NCBI GenBank assembly: GCA_019188255.1
Contig: JAETXT010000011.1
Location: 310,001 to 374,000, forward strand
Reading direction: 5' to 3'
Source: Verticillium longisporum
Lineage: Eukaryota; Ascomycota; Sordariomycetes; Glomerellales; Plectosphaerellaceae
Length of the DNA: 64,000 nucleotides
Shown: in pieces, positions 34,501-45,999 of the stretch
How the letters are laid out: the number at the start of each line of letters is the position of its first letter
Position numbering within the stretch: position 1 is the first letter of the stretch
Made by a program: the position numbers and the translations under genes
Notes under the pieces: model-generated
What the model saw: the letters and a program-made list of their open reading frames with translations, nothing else
What the model was told of the DNA's origin: nothing
The model's database searches: none

Positions 34501-35251
34501 AACCAGGAAACAGGAAAACCTGGACGCGACACAGCCCGATATCACTGCGAAAGCTCGCGAAGACTACACCCTCGGGCGGCGTCTGCTGGAAGCGCCGCTG
34601 GTGACGGACCACGAGCCCTTTTGCACGTCAGCCGCCATCTCGCTTCGTTGCGGTGCGCGCCAGCTTGCGGACGACAGGCGAGAGACGTACAATGCGCCGA
34701 TGGGCTGCATCAAGCCGTCGGATGTCATCAAGAAGCTTTGCGAGTCTGCACCCGCGGAGGAGGACATGCCCATCGTTCGATACGACATGGCGCTAGCGTT
34801 TGACCCCATTGCCATCTCTGAACGACATTCCATCGTGCCGGCGAGCTTCCTCGATCCGTCCGTTTTCGATCGCACGATGCGGCTGATCACGCTTGATGTG
34901 GCGCCCTTTGTTCGAGGCATTGTGGCGTATGACCGGCGCATGGCAGGGACACAGCGCAGCAGCCTGCTCAGCGAAAACGTGCGGCCGGGCAAAAGGCTGA
35001 GGCAGACACGAATGGCAGCTCTCGACGGCGGGGCGATGCTGCGACGGGAGCATTACTTTGGGTCAAAGCTCAACCCCTATTTTGTGATGCGGACCGGCGG
35101 CAAGGGGTGGGCCGAGGCTGCTGTGGAAGAGGCGCAGGGCGATGGTATAGAGGAGGAAACACAGGTCCCCCCGGTAGCGGTAGAGAGCAGCTTCGAGTGG
35201 GCGAACCCAGTCACGCCGGCCATGTTTGCCATGACTGCCGGCCGAGGCTAG
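31594..35251 (+). CDS. ELG1/ATAD5-type PCNA unloader (AAA+), 2 exons, one single-base frameshift
   Basis: Large subunit of the alternative RFC that removes PCNA from chromatin. The first exon runs 31594-34460 and the second 34514-35251; about 1202 codons once the shift is allowed for. The N-terminus has KKLHPFF, a PIP-like string, and KRRKID. Walker A GPHGSGKT is at about residue 594, then VFEINSSSRRSGKDVL; Walker B LILIEEAD is at about 725; sensor 1 MTCNDESLIP follows. A canonical PIP-box-like QGTVMSFF at 666-673 lies between them. The frame changes at a G run, 34139-34142: before it reads GGFEWFYPRWPRG, after it DKDENGHVVRVVSQGTYLEGMGF, as expected for the family if one G is missing. An alternative 53-bp intron (34131-34183) restores frame but would delete this conserved block. 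The C-terminal part continues to MFAMTAGRG. The start may lie at any of four ATGs up to 31639. Confidence 0.85.
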
Positions 35252-35498
35252 AGACGTCGTGTTGACGGCGGCGGACTCGGAAGATGGTAAGAGAGACGGA
35301 CATGGAGCATTTGGTACATTTTGGGACATGGCATGACACATTTCAAGCGGGCAGCACAACTGGGGAGACGTCCATGGTCGCACATGTAAGTAGGTAGAGA
35401 AACAGACGGCTACTCGTTGGCTTCATAACTTGGTACCCAGAAGGGACAGATATCTTTATCACCATGTCAAAGTCGCACATGGTAAACCCCGTCAACTC

Positions 35499-36368
35499 CT
35501 ACCTCCTCCAGCCAGCCCTGTCGTCGTACTCGGCATCATATCGACGATAGTGGTCGCTGTACCGCCTCTCTGCGGGGTATCGTCTTTCTTCCGGTCGTCT
35601 TTCCTCGGGGTACCGTCCATCTTCCGGGTGCCGCCTTTCGTCCCCATATCGCTCAGCGGGATACCGTCCCAAGCGGTCCCAGTCATCGTCATAATCGGCC
35701 GCAAACCGCCTCGGCCGCCTCAGATCCTCATACACATGATCCACATCATCCACGCCCAGCCCATACCGCAGTCTGCTCCTGTCTCTGTCCCTGTCCATCG
35801 CTCCGCCCACGCTCCGTCCTCTCCTCCTCTCCCGCTCCCGCTCGGGCTCCGGCTCCGGCACCTCCAGCCCCTTCTCCCTCGCCCTCTCCTCGCGCCACCC
35901 CTCCCTCATCTCCTCCAACACCGGCCCCGCCCGCACGCGGCCCTCCCGGAGCACGCCGCGCGGCCTCTCGACCACGACCTCGGCGGCGCGCCCGACCTTG
36001 TTGTCCCAGTACTTGTCCTCGCCGTGCACCCAGCCCTTGGGCCAGTACTTGTGCAGCAGCAGCGCCGAGACGCCGATGCCGGCGAGGAAGCCGTAGGGGA
36101 TCTCCTTCTTGTCCTTGACCTTGTCCTTGACCTTGTCCTTGACCCTGGCTGCGCGCGACGTGCGGGACCGCGAGTGCGAGCCGCGGTGCGACGGCGATCG
36201 CGAGCGCGAGGCCGAGAGGGAGCGGCGCGCCAGCGACTGCGAGCGCGAGGCCGGCTGTCGGCGGTCCGAGTAGGATGTTGAGCGGGCGCGGTGGCGTGAG
36301 GGGGAGGGGGCGGGAGAGGGAGAGGAACAGGAAGAGGGCGAGAGGGAGTCATGGTATCGGCGCGGCAT
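35499..36368 (-). CDS. Arg/Ser-rich protein with one hydrophobic segment
   Basis: Hypothetical protein of 289 residues if started at 36368 (MPRRYHDSLS); the same frame is open up to an ATG at 36509. The first 75 residues are rich in Ser-Arg dipeptides. Three VKDK repeats precede IPYGFLAGIGVSALLLHKYW, the only hydrophobic segment and a likely membrane span or glycine-zipper-like helix, followed by PKGWVHGEDKYWDNK. The C-terminal half is charged, with repeated RRYPAERRYSD-like units. The organisation suggests a conserved fungal family of unknown function; I do not recognise a named domain. It converges on ELG1 with 247 bp between them. Confidence 0.6.
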   Translation of the reverse strand: MPRRYHDSLSPSSCSSPSPAPSPSRHRARSTSYSDRRQPASRSQSLARRSLSASRSRSPSHRGSHSRSRTSRAARVKDKVKDKVKDKKEIPYGFLAGIGVSALLLHKYWPKGWVHGEDKYWDNKVGRAAEVVVERPRGVLREGRVRAGPVLEEMREGWREERAREKGLEVPEPEPERERERRRGRSVGGAMDRDRDRSRLRYGLGVDDVDHVYEDLRRPRRFAADYDDDWDRLGRYPAERYGDERRHPEDGRYPEERRPEERRYPAERRYSDHYRRYDAEYDDRAGWRR

Positions 36369-37954
36369 GCTGCCCTTGTCTGCCTGCCTGGCCTCTCTTT
36401 CGTTCTGTAGACGTTCTCTCTCCAAATGCGACCAGTGTCGCCGCGCAGTAGTGTCGTCTTGGCGAAAGGGGCCCTGTCCCAAAACGATGGTCGTGGCAAT
36501 GGCTTTCACCCCAGGACCGTCTGCGTAGGTGGCACACCTCCAAGCTCAAAAGCGGATGGGGAAGAAAGGAGAAGAAGAAAAAGAAGAAGAAGGCGAGCTG
36601 GCCGAAACGTCGCCCGCCGCCACGTCTTCTCTTCTGCGGCCTCGTGTGAGACGGGTCGATCCCAGCCCGATCGGCGGCATTCACCTACGAAATAGCTGTG
36701 TGCCCTTTTCGACGTACGTGGTCGATCCTTCCACATCAAGACAGTAAGCCAAAGAGAAAGAGATTCGTTGGCACAATGTGTTGAGACGGAATCGATGCCT
36801 GACAAGGAGGCTCGTCACACGAGGGAAAATGTACATGTTCATCACGACCCCAACGACCAGCCTTATATCCATCCCATCCTTCCCTGGCTCACATGGGCTC
36901 TCATGAACGAGACCAGAAAAGAGAGAGAGAGACACACACACACCTCATGCACTGCGGACCAAACACAAAAGCGGCACAGCCCCGCGCTTACATCGGAGGC
37001 CTAGTCCAGGCCGGAGTCAGGCAGACAGTCAGTCAGCCCTGAAATAAGAGAAGAAGTGCCAGACAAGAGATCCCCCCTCCCCCTCCGATCAGATGCATAG
37101 CCGGCTCGCAGGCAACCATACAATGACTGCCGTCCAACTGGCCTTGTCGGAGAGAGGGAAAAGAGGGGAGAGAGAGGAGGGGGGGGGGGGCGTCAAAAAG
37201 GCGCACAAACGTCACACGGCGCACGCCACGCTGATGTTTCTCATTCGGTCTGTGAGAAACCGGAGCCAGCCTAACCCCCCCCTCGTCTCGTCCTGTTAGA
37301 TGTCGCTCTTTGCAGTGTGAGCCGCGAGAATGCTGTGCAACCAACTTGCCCCTCTAAGGCAGTCCACGAGGCCATCTTGGGAGATCGGATGGATGCCGCG
37401 AAACAAGCTTTCACTTGGCATGGCTTGGCCATCGATTTTGGTACCTCGACAGACAAAGCTTCCTTCTGGTTTGACTTTCTCCCTCTCTCCTTTGTATTCG
37501 CCGCGCCCCACTGACATTGTCCTCATCCTATCCTCACGACGGCGACCAGTTGGCATCATCTTATTTGACTGATTTGCATGGCACAGAGTGCTGCTATCTA
37601 ATGCTGCTACTGTCATTGCTGACGTGCGCAAGAATCTAACATTGTTTCCCTGTGCTTTGACCGGGGTGGGCATTCCCCAAGCACTTTCTCTTGACCCCTC
37701 CTTCTGCATTTCCTTTGTCCTACTTGATACATGTGTCCAACGCCGAGAGTGGCAACTCTAGAATACCACTCATGCTCTTGTCTTTGCCGTTGCATGCCCT
37801 GTCCCAAAATGCAAAGCCAAAGCCTAAGACTCATAGCATCCATTTCAGCAATATGGCTACGAAAAGAATAAAAACGCCGAGCCATGCATAATTCTTTGAC
37901 AAGAAACAAAAAATAGCAACAAACAAGCAAAATGCAATGGGGCGCTTCCTCAAC
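36369..37954. other. Intergenic region
   Basis: No gene is supported. It should hold the promoter of the Arg/Ser-rich gene and the 3' untranslated region of the cyclin gene. A G10 run lies near 37181-37190. Confidence 0.45.
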
Positions 37955-40153
37955 CTAGTTGAGATGGTGACCCTGTTGGCCGTGCGGCATCATCTGCTGC
38001 ACAGGCTGTGCACTGCGATATCCCAGTGTCATGTACTCTGGAACCACGCCGGTTCGCAGGTCGTTGCGGCGACCAAGAGGCTGATAGTGCATCTGTGGCG
38101 CCGCTGCCGCTGACATGTGGTACTCGTGGAGAGAGGCGGACGGAGGTGGGTACAGCAGTGTGTTGACGTGGCGTACCGGCTTGTACGGGCTGGGCCTCTG
38201 TTGGAGATAGACGCTAGGCGAGTGAGAGATGGGTGTGTGTGATATGGGCGTGTGCACTGCCGAGACAGATCCGTACACGTCGCCCAGAGGCGACGATCCA
38301 AACGCCGCCAGAGTGCCGGGGCTGTGGCGCCGGCTCGGGGTTCCATAGCTCATGCTTGGGTGCACTGGCATGCCAATTGTCGGCGTCAGAGTAGCCTGTG
38401 GCATGACAGACCCAGTCGTCGAAGGAAGCGGCAGCTGCGCTTGTGGCACCGGCCCGTTTGCGGGATAGACGCTCGACATGGCGCGTACACCAGGGACTAG
38501 TGGTGGGAGCGAGACGTGGGAAGGGGGCGCGTAGGCAGTCGGCGTCATGTATTGCACGGAGCCCGGAGTTGGTGTGTTGGTGTTGAGGGACAGATTCGGC
38601 ACTGGCAGCCGTATCGGTTGCTCACCCACGACGGGGGTCGTGCAGGGGCATCGCATTCGGTTGCACATTCATGCGCTTCGCAGGCGGCTCTGTCGGGTCC
38701 TCCTCGTGTGCCCTCTTCTTAGACATCATGTTGACGTGGGATTTCGCAGTCAGCGGCGACATGACGGGATTCTGGTAGCTAGTAGGCCACGCTTGGCCAT
38801 TCGAGGCGTTGACGTTGCCGTGGTAGACAGGGGTAGCCGAGGCGGGGAGAGCAGGGACCGCCGACGTGGCCTGGGTAGCCCGGGTGGGTGATGGCAAGGG
38901 AGAACTGAAGAGCGCCTTGGACGTCGGTGATGACATGGCGATTGGAGACGTCGGCTGCTTGAGGGCACGCTCATAGTATTCGGAAAAGCAAGAGAGCTTG
39001 GCCAACCAGTCCTCCCACTCGTCCTTGGTGGCCAGGAGGCTGTACCGCATGTTACTCAGAAACTCTACCTCCATGACATGAATCTCCTGGACGGAAATGC
39101 CCGAGACTTCGGCCCACGTCTTGTTTGTGTACGTGTTGTCGTCCAGAACTAGTTCGCGTTAGTCGCCGATGGATGAAAGGCAAAGGGGGCCATGCATACA
39201 TTTGTTGCCCAACATGAGGGCCACCGTCAGCAGCCTGTATTCGCTGCCGGAGCGGCCCTTGACCGCTGGGTTAGTCATCTTCAACCTATAAACGAAGAGT
39301 AGAGCCAGTAATATGACACTCTGCGTGACCTGAGTAGTCGATAGAACGCCGTACGCCCATTTCTTGAAAGCAGGGTACGGAATGGCGTGCTTCGTCAGTC
39401 TTGGTACTGTTGCCGATGCAGGCCGTGACCTGACATTTTCCGCAGCTCGCAGGGTATCCATCGATTCGAACCAGAAGAGGCATGTAATCTATCTCCGAGT
39501 TAACACAGCCTACCAGGGCAACACCGCAGTCTTAGATCACTCACCTGCGCAGCGAAATCAGCCAGGTTGCCGCCCTTGGGGTTGATGCAGCTCGGCACGT
39601 GTAGGCTGTGGTGGATCAAGGCCTGTGAGCCCGGCCTTGAGGTGCTGCCGTTCTGTGAAGACATGCTGCCCTCAGCAGCCGGGGTTGAGGTTCGTGTAGA
39701 GTGTTTTGAGGTGGTGGAGTACTGAGAAATACCCGAGGCAGGGTTTTGGGACAGATTTGTAGCATGTGTGTATGGTTGTTGTTGTTGTTGCTGCTGCTGC
39801 AGCTGGGCTTGCTGTTGCTGCGGTTGCTGCTGAGCATATCTAGGATACTGTGACGGCCGGGAAACTTCGTTCATGGACGGCACAGAGCCACGCACATGCG
39901 GAAGAGTGGAAGAGTAAGAGGGGAGAACATGATTATCGTAGGGGCCCACGATCGGAGGTTGGTAGGTGGTAGTCATGTCGTCGGATGGGGGTGTCTGCAG
40001 GCCACGCTTCTGACTAGTCTGCGGGACGGGATGTCGGAAGTCGGGGCGGTTGCTCAGGCGCAGGGCAGCCTGGTGACAAAACTGGTCGTTCGAACGGTGG
40101 TTGAAAGAGGATATGGGGTAAAAGGCCGATCTGGAGACAGCGGTTGAACACAT
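37955..40153 (-). CDS. CLG1-like Pho85-type cyclin, 3 exons, one single-base frameshift
   Basis: Cyclin-fold protein related to yeast Clg1 and fission yeast mug80, partners of the Pho85 kinase. Exons 40153-39545, 39488-39200 and 39148-37955. The N-terminal 200 residues are Gln/Ser/Pro-rich with a poly-Gln region; the cyclin box follows: [82 protein letters not shown]. After the box the protein is low-complexity. Within exon 3 the frame changes at a five-base G run (38633-38637 on the plus strand). Four bases would give an open frame reading HDPVVGEQPIRLPVPNL, and the total then becomes exactly 696 residues. As written, translation stops at 38622. No GT-AG intron fits this point. Confidence 0.8.
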
Positions 40154-42029
40154 TTAGTAGGTCGATCGAAGATGTCGTGGAGTGATTGGTGAATAGACTG
40201 TGGTCGACTTTCGGCATGGACGAAGGAAGCCCTCAGAGTATACGTGGTAGGAAGCCTTTGGCCGGAGAAGGGTTTTGCGATGTAGACAGGTCAGGGGGGG
40301 AAAGACGGTCATCTAAAGCCTGCACATGGCACAGAAGGGGCGTCAATGGAAGCGGCGGTAGCTTCCCGTTGCTCAACAACAAGGCCCAAAGAGGAATTTG
40401 ACGTGGCGGCAACCAGTCAGGACGGTGTTGGTGACTCGATGACCCGTCTTCTATCGAATGCCCATGGCACAGTCTAACGCTGCAGCTCGGCGTCGGTGGA
40501 TATCGTGAAGAGGCTGTCGAGGGGTTCGGGTGGGCGGCAGAGCTTCTGCTTGTCGTTGGGGCAGCTGCGGTGCTGGATCGAGTTCGACCGTGGCGAGGCG
40601 TGTGTGGGTTGCTGGGAGACGTGGCAGAGGGGGGCACGAGGAGAGACAGAGAGAGGGAGAGATGCTCAGCACCAGGCGGCGTAGGCGTTGGATTCGTAGG
40701 TAGGGAGCTGAATGTATCAAGTGGTTGGAGTCAGAGGTGCCGTGTGGTGATGAAAAGGCGTAGGCAGGCCCCGGAGGAAAAGAGCAGGTGTCGTGCTGCT
40801 ATATCGAGCTCGTGGGCAGGTCTGTCGTCACTCTGGTCCGTCTTGCGATTCTTCTTGGAAGGGATCCCGCTGCCAGGTCGACGACGAGCAAAAGATGTAT
40901 TCTTTGCAGGGGAGGGGTGTGAGACCAAGGAAGGACCGAGATGGAAGGGAAGGAAAAGGGACGTCCTGGCATTAAGAGACGAATGGGATGGAGAAAGCAA
41001 ACAAGCAACGGCAGACGAAGCGGATAAGAGAAACAAGAGACACACACACTCCTGGCGTTCTCTCACGCTGATGACAGAAACAGACAGGCCAGACTTGATA
41101 GTCCGAGGCGGAGGTCGGTGGCTTCCATGTCCAGGTCAAGGTTCAACGTCCAAGAAAAGACAAGGCAAGGCAAGGCAGGTGCAAGGTCCAACCAGTTGCA
41201 GGAGGCAGGAGGCAGGAGGCGGGAGGCAGGAGCATGTACCTACAGGCCCGGGGAAGGAGCGTGTGTGTGTGAGAGTTAGAGAGAGAGAGAAGGAGCCACC
41301 GTCAAGCCCATCCAGGTCCAGTCCAGGCCAGCCCACACCCGCACGACTTGGGAACCGCGCACTCGCACCAGCACCAACACCAGCACCAAACCCAGATCAG
41401 GCAAAATGTGTGGAGTGTTGTTTAATGTCGTGGTTGCGTCGTCGGTTGTCTGGGCTCTGGGCTTTGGAGCTCTGGTGTGCATACGGCTCGGGTTGTCCTG
41501 GGTTGCGCCCCCTGATGGTCCGGTCCTTGTTCCCCCACCCCTCTTGCTGCCTCCATCCGCCCCACTAGTGGCCGCCATCCCTGCGCCCCTACTGGCTGGT
41601 CGTGGGCGAGACTGGCTGACTGTGGAAGGTGTGCCTTGTGAATCCATGTTGGTGGAGCCGCTCGTGACTGGTTGGAAAATGCCTGGACGCCGGCGCCGCT
41701 TCCCCATCATTGCTCAAGTCCCATGTCCATGTCCCATGTCCCATGTTTCTGGCTGCGCGTGCCCTCGAATGTCGGATTCCTACAGGGAGGCCTGCGGACA
41801 AGTACAGTACAGTACTGGCAAACCCACAGTGCAGTGTCAATGATCGCTGGCGAGAAGCCCGCCGCCCGTATCGTCCAGTCGTGCCAGCGCCGGGGGTGGA
41901 TGGATGGATTGGATGAGGGGGCGAGCGCCAGCTGAGAAGGCAAGGAAGGGTGTCGGGTCGGCCGCACTGTCCCGTTGTCCTGCAACCACTTTCACTTTCG
42001 CCTAGACGTTCGCCTGGACCTTTCCACTC

Positions 42030-42075
42030 GCTGGCTGGCTGGCTGGCTGACTGCCTGCCTGCCTGCCTGCCTGAC
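42030..42075. repeat. GGCT/GCCT tetramer arrays
   Basis: A run of GGCT tetramers followed directly by a run of GCCT tetramers. Confidence 0.85.
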
Positions 42076-42413
42076 TAAGACAGACAAACTGGCTCACAAC
42101 CCGTGGTGGTTTTCAATGTCAAGATACTCACACCTTCCCTACTGGCATCTTCTAACGCCTCCGAACAACAGAGACCATGAGCTCCATCCTGACTCCCGAC
42201 TGGACTGACAGATATGCATCACCTGGCTCCCGTCTAGCTCCCTCGAGCCTGATCTGTCCCAATTGTCACCTCTCGTCATGTCTAGGGTAGGTCTTTGCGC
42301 GGGCCGGCGTCGCCCTTTGATGGACACATCCACACGTTGCACAGTACATTTTACTTTACATTGCGATTCAGCCCGTTCATGCCAAGTCGTCTCCCTTTCG
42401 CTTCTCATACACA

Positions 42414-42447
42414 CACATGCTACATGCTACATGCTACATGCTACATG
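42414..42447. repeat. 7-bp tandem repeat ACATGCT
   Basis: Four perfect ACATGCT units, then a partial ACATGT. Confidence 0.9.
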
Positions 42448-45400
42448 TACAAGGTGCAAGCGGGGTATGACAGTCGACGTCCCTCCCTGCCGCAGACGTA
42501 GGCGGGCGCGGGCGCGGGGGCGCTCACTGGCGTTGCCATGGCGGACAAAATGGGCTTTGGGCCGTCTGCGGCTTGGATGGCATGGATTCGTCTTTGATGG
42601 GAAGATCGAGACCGAGCTGCTGGGCGTTTCTGCTGAACACAAGGATGGAAAGGGTGGAGTAGGGGCCAAAGAGGGGCCACGAGTAAGGTGAGATGGACCG
42701 AAAGGGAAAAAAAAAAAAAAAGGTACTTCGCAAGCCGCCTTTGCCGGGGTATAGTTGCAGGTATCTATTCCATCAACACGGCGAAGAAACACCTGATCGA
42801 AGCACAGCGCGCAGCGTGCAGTTCGCCTCGACCACCCCTTATCACACAGCATGGCACGGTATGGATACAGAGGGCAAAAGATGTCAATGAGCCGTCCACG
42901 CATACCCACCGCATCCGCGCCCTGTACGGCAGTGAGCTCCTTGAACGACCCTTTTCTTCAACCTGTGCAGTTTTCCGGTAATCAATTTCGACCCGAGATG
43001 TGGAGGGATGGTGGGAAGCAGAGTCCATTCGTGATCGTGTTCCCAGGCCTTGTCACCTCCGAAAGAAATTCATGCTGGCATCCTCTGCTCGCCTCGCCTG
43101 CTCACACCAGGCACATAGCCCCAGCATACGAGACGAGACGGCATGCCAAACGAGACGAGGCAAATCCAACTGCAGCCATGCCAACCTGCTGGTGCAGCCA
43201 GTCCAGTACACTACATTACGCGACGCCGTAGGCTCTCAAGGGGCCCCTGTCGGAAAGTCTGGTCTCTTCGTACCCAGATGATGCTGCCATTCTGAAGGTG
43301 GGTTCGTAGGATGGTTCAGTCCAATTACAAACCTGCTGCTCATGGTGGGGAGGGTGTGGGCTCAGGGTCAGCCAGTCTCGAGTCTGATGCACTCCGCCGG
43401 GGGGGACAGGTCTCTCACACAGGGTTCAGAGAGGGTCTGAGAGACCCATCGTGCCATTCAGGTTGGCTGCAAACCTGACTGCGCTACCTCGCCAGCTGGA
43501 TCCATCACGGTCACTAATTGCAGCCTATTCTCGGTGATGATGTAGCTCTGCCCATGTCGACGCGGCCACTCGAGGGCGCGGATAGCTGACAAGACTTGTC
43601 CGCGGGACGGCCGCAAGCTGCAAAGTGTGCAAAGCGATGAGTACCACGTACCAAGCGTCTTCACAAAACACATAACTTTGGCCGTTCGGCGAACAGAACA
43701 CAAAACCGCTACATTCGTATAGAACAAACGAGTCGCTGTCTTTAATTTTCTTGCCCCCCATTCGTGTCCATGTCACATTTGTCCAAGCCTCGCGCCTCGT
43801 GTCATAGTTTGAACGGGTCGGCCTAGGGACATGGGGTTTGTGACCCCCCCGTTCTTCAATCAAAATGACGCTCGACGAAGCGGGTGCAGGCTTGACTGAT
43901 GGACATTGGTACTGGCTCTTCCTTGTTCACTGGTGATGCAGTGGAAACGGGATGGAAGGAGGAGGGCAGGCAGGCAGGCAAGGCAGGGTGCGAGCCCCGG
44001 TAAACACTGGTACATGTCGAACGGCGGTTGTCAGGTCAGGAGAGACAGGGAAGTGGACTTGACGGCCGAGGAATAGTGATAGCCAACGCCTCACGGATGA
44101 GAATGAGAGGAGACATCTGAGGAAGGGAACGCCGCTGCACAGCACCCTGTGTCCGGCTGGTCCGTGTGCAGAAATGTAGATCAGGCTGCGTTGGCTCACG
44201 GCCAGTGCGGTGTCTTGAGCCCGCCGCCTGCGAAGCGACCTGAATAACCCTGTAAATTGGATGGCACCGTTTCTCGTGATGGGTGGCCCAGAAGAGGGGG
44301 GTCGTAGAAAGCGCTCTACGAAAACATCCAACAGGTTTCGGAGAGAGAGGGGGGCTAAAAACAAGACCTTGCAGGCATCCATTCGAGGTCGGAATGCGAA
44401 TTTCCAGAGGATGAGGGTGCGAAAGTAAAAGCAAAATGCCCCAACCAGAAAAAGGCTCATGATTGACCAAATGCCAAGGGATTTGCTTGCTTTGGGGGCC
44501 CCTCTTCTTCCCACCCCGACGTGGTGGCAGTCGGGCGGACAGTCGGGTCGATAGCATCATGCTCTCTCTCCCTCTAACAAGGGACCATCCATGGGTAAGG
44601 CCCGATGCAACCACCGCGATGGTCTCATCGCGGATGACGAGGTCATTCGGGCGAGCATCCCTTCCTTGCGCATCAAGGGGCATCGGCTGAAGTTTGTTGG
44701 TCCGCGCAACAATGCCATGACAGCCGTCGGTGATGCCTCATTCCTGTCTCGCAAGAAGGCTTGGGCTTACAGGCATTCACTGTGGCCGCCACGGCTGAAT
44801 GGCGCTGAGGGAGGGAGCAAGCAAGCGGGCGGCTGGTGGTTGGTCCGGGTTTGGGCTGATGATCATGGGTGTTGGCGACGACGGATGCAGATTCAAGTGT
44901 GTTTGTGCGTGTGATGTTCCGTCCGTCAGCAACAATAACTGGCCAGTCATGTGGTAGGCCGCATTGTCATGTCTCGACTGTGCACCGATGGTCGATATTG
45001 GACCAAGATTTCATGCGCCACCGTGCCATCGGTCAGAGGGCTGGCTGTTGGCATCGGTAGCAGCATTTGTAGGAACCCACAGCAGTCCTTTCTTATCAGG
45101 CTCCTACCTCCGGCGGTCCGTGGCTCGCAAGGAATTGTAATGGTACATGGTAGTTCGGATCTTCGGTTCCTCGTGTTCGCAGCCGTGGTGCAGTAGAGGC
45201 AGAGTGGCTTTGTGGTCGGGTTTCATCAAACTGGGAGAAAGAACAGACACATGTCGTCCGGTGGGCTCTCCAACAGCCTGAGTACATGTACTGTAAATGG
45301 CATCCACTATATGAGAGGCCGTACCAGCAGCAGTCACACCTCAGATCGTGTGCCCCGTATGAATCGGCAGCAAGGTACTTTGTACTGTAGGCAATGCGCA

Positions 45401-45999
45401 AGTCCTGTAGCCAACTTATACGCAGCCCTGTGTGAGATAGACGCCTGGAGGAGGCCAGCTCTGGACTGACTGACTGACTGGCTGGTTAGTGGAACCCGGA
45501 AACAGGGACAAGCTGCGCACGCACGCGGCGCACCAGTCCGGGCATGGATGCGACATGGTGGTGATTGAAAGGCACCACGACACCACCGAAGCAGCATGGT
45601 GCTTTTCTGGCCTGACATGGAGAGCGTCAGGCGTTACGCTTGAGGCACGGAACGAAGCGGGTAGAGGATTGGTCGACAGGGATGTGGATCGAGAAGAAGA
45701 GACAGTTGAATGATGCGTGCACACGGTAGCTGTTGCGAGTGAAGCAACCAAGGTAGGTCGGTGATACAGCGGGAGGACGACAATGATGCATTTCCGTAAT
45801 CATCAGGCCTGACATGACTTTCCTGACAAGAGGCTGTGATCATCTGGCGTCGTAACTGCCTCGAACAGGAAGGGAGTGAAGGGGGATGATGGCCCGGAAG
45901 GAGAGGCCAAGACACACCTGCGCCTGCTGCTACTTGCTGCCTCTGGCTTGGTATTCACCCATGTACCTGGGTATGGTAGCTTGGGTGGGTAGGTACCTG

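Larger units (their letters stand above)
40154..45999. other. Gene-poor region, left part
   Basis: No gene is supported over almost 6 kb. It contains the cyclin promoter, simple repeats (listed) and scattered short open frames without domain character. Confidence 0.45.

Noticed and set aside
41276..41843. Overlapping open frames of about 145 codons on both strands
   Set aside because: Neither shows a domain. The frames mirror each other and end in repeat-coded tracts.
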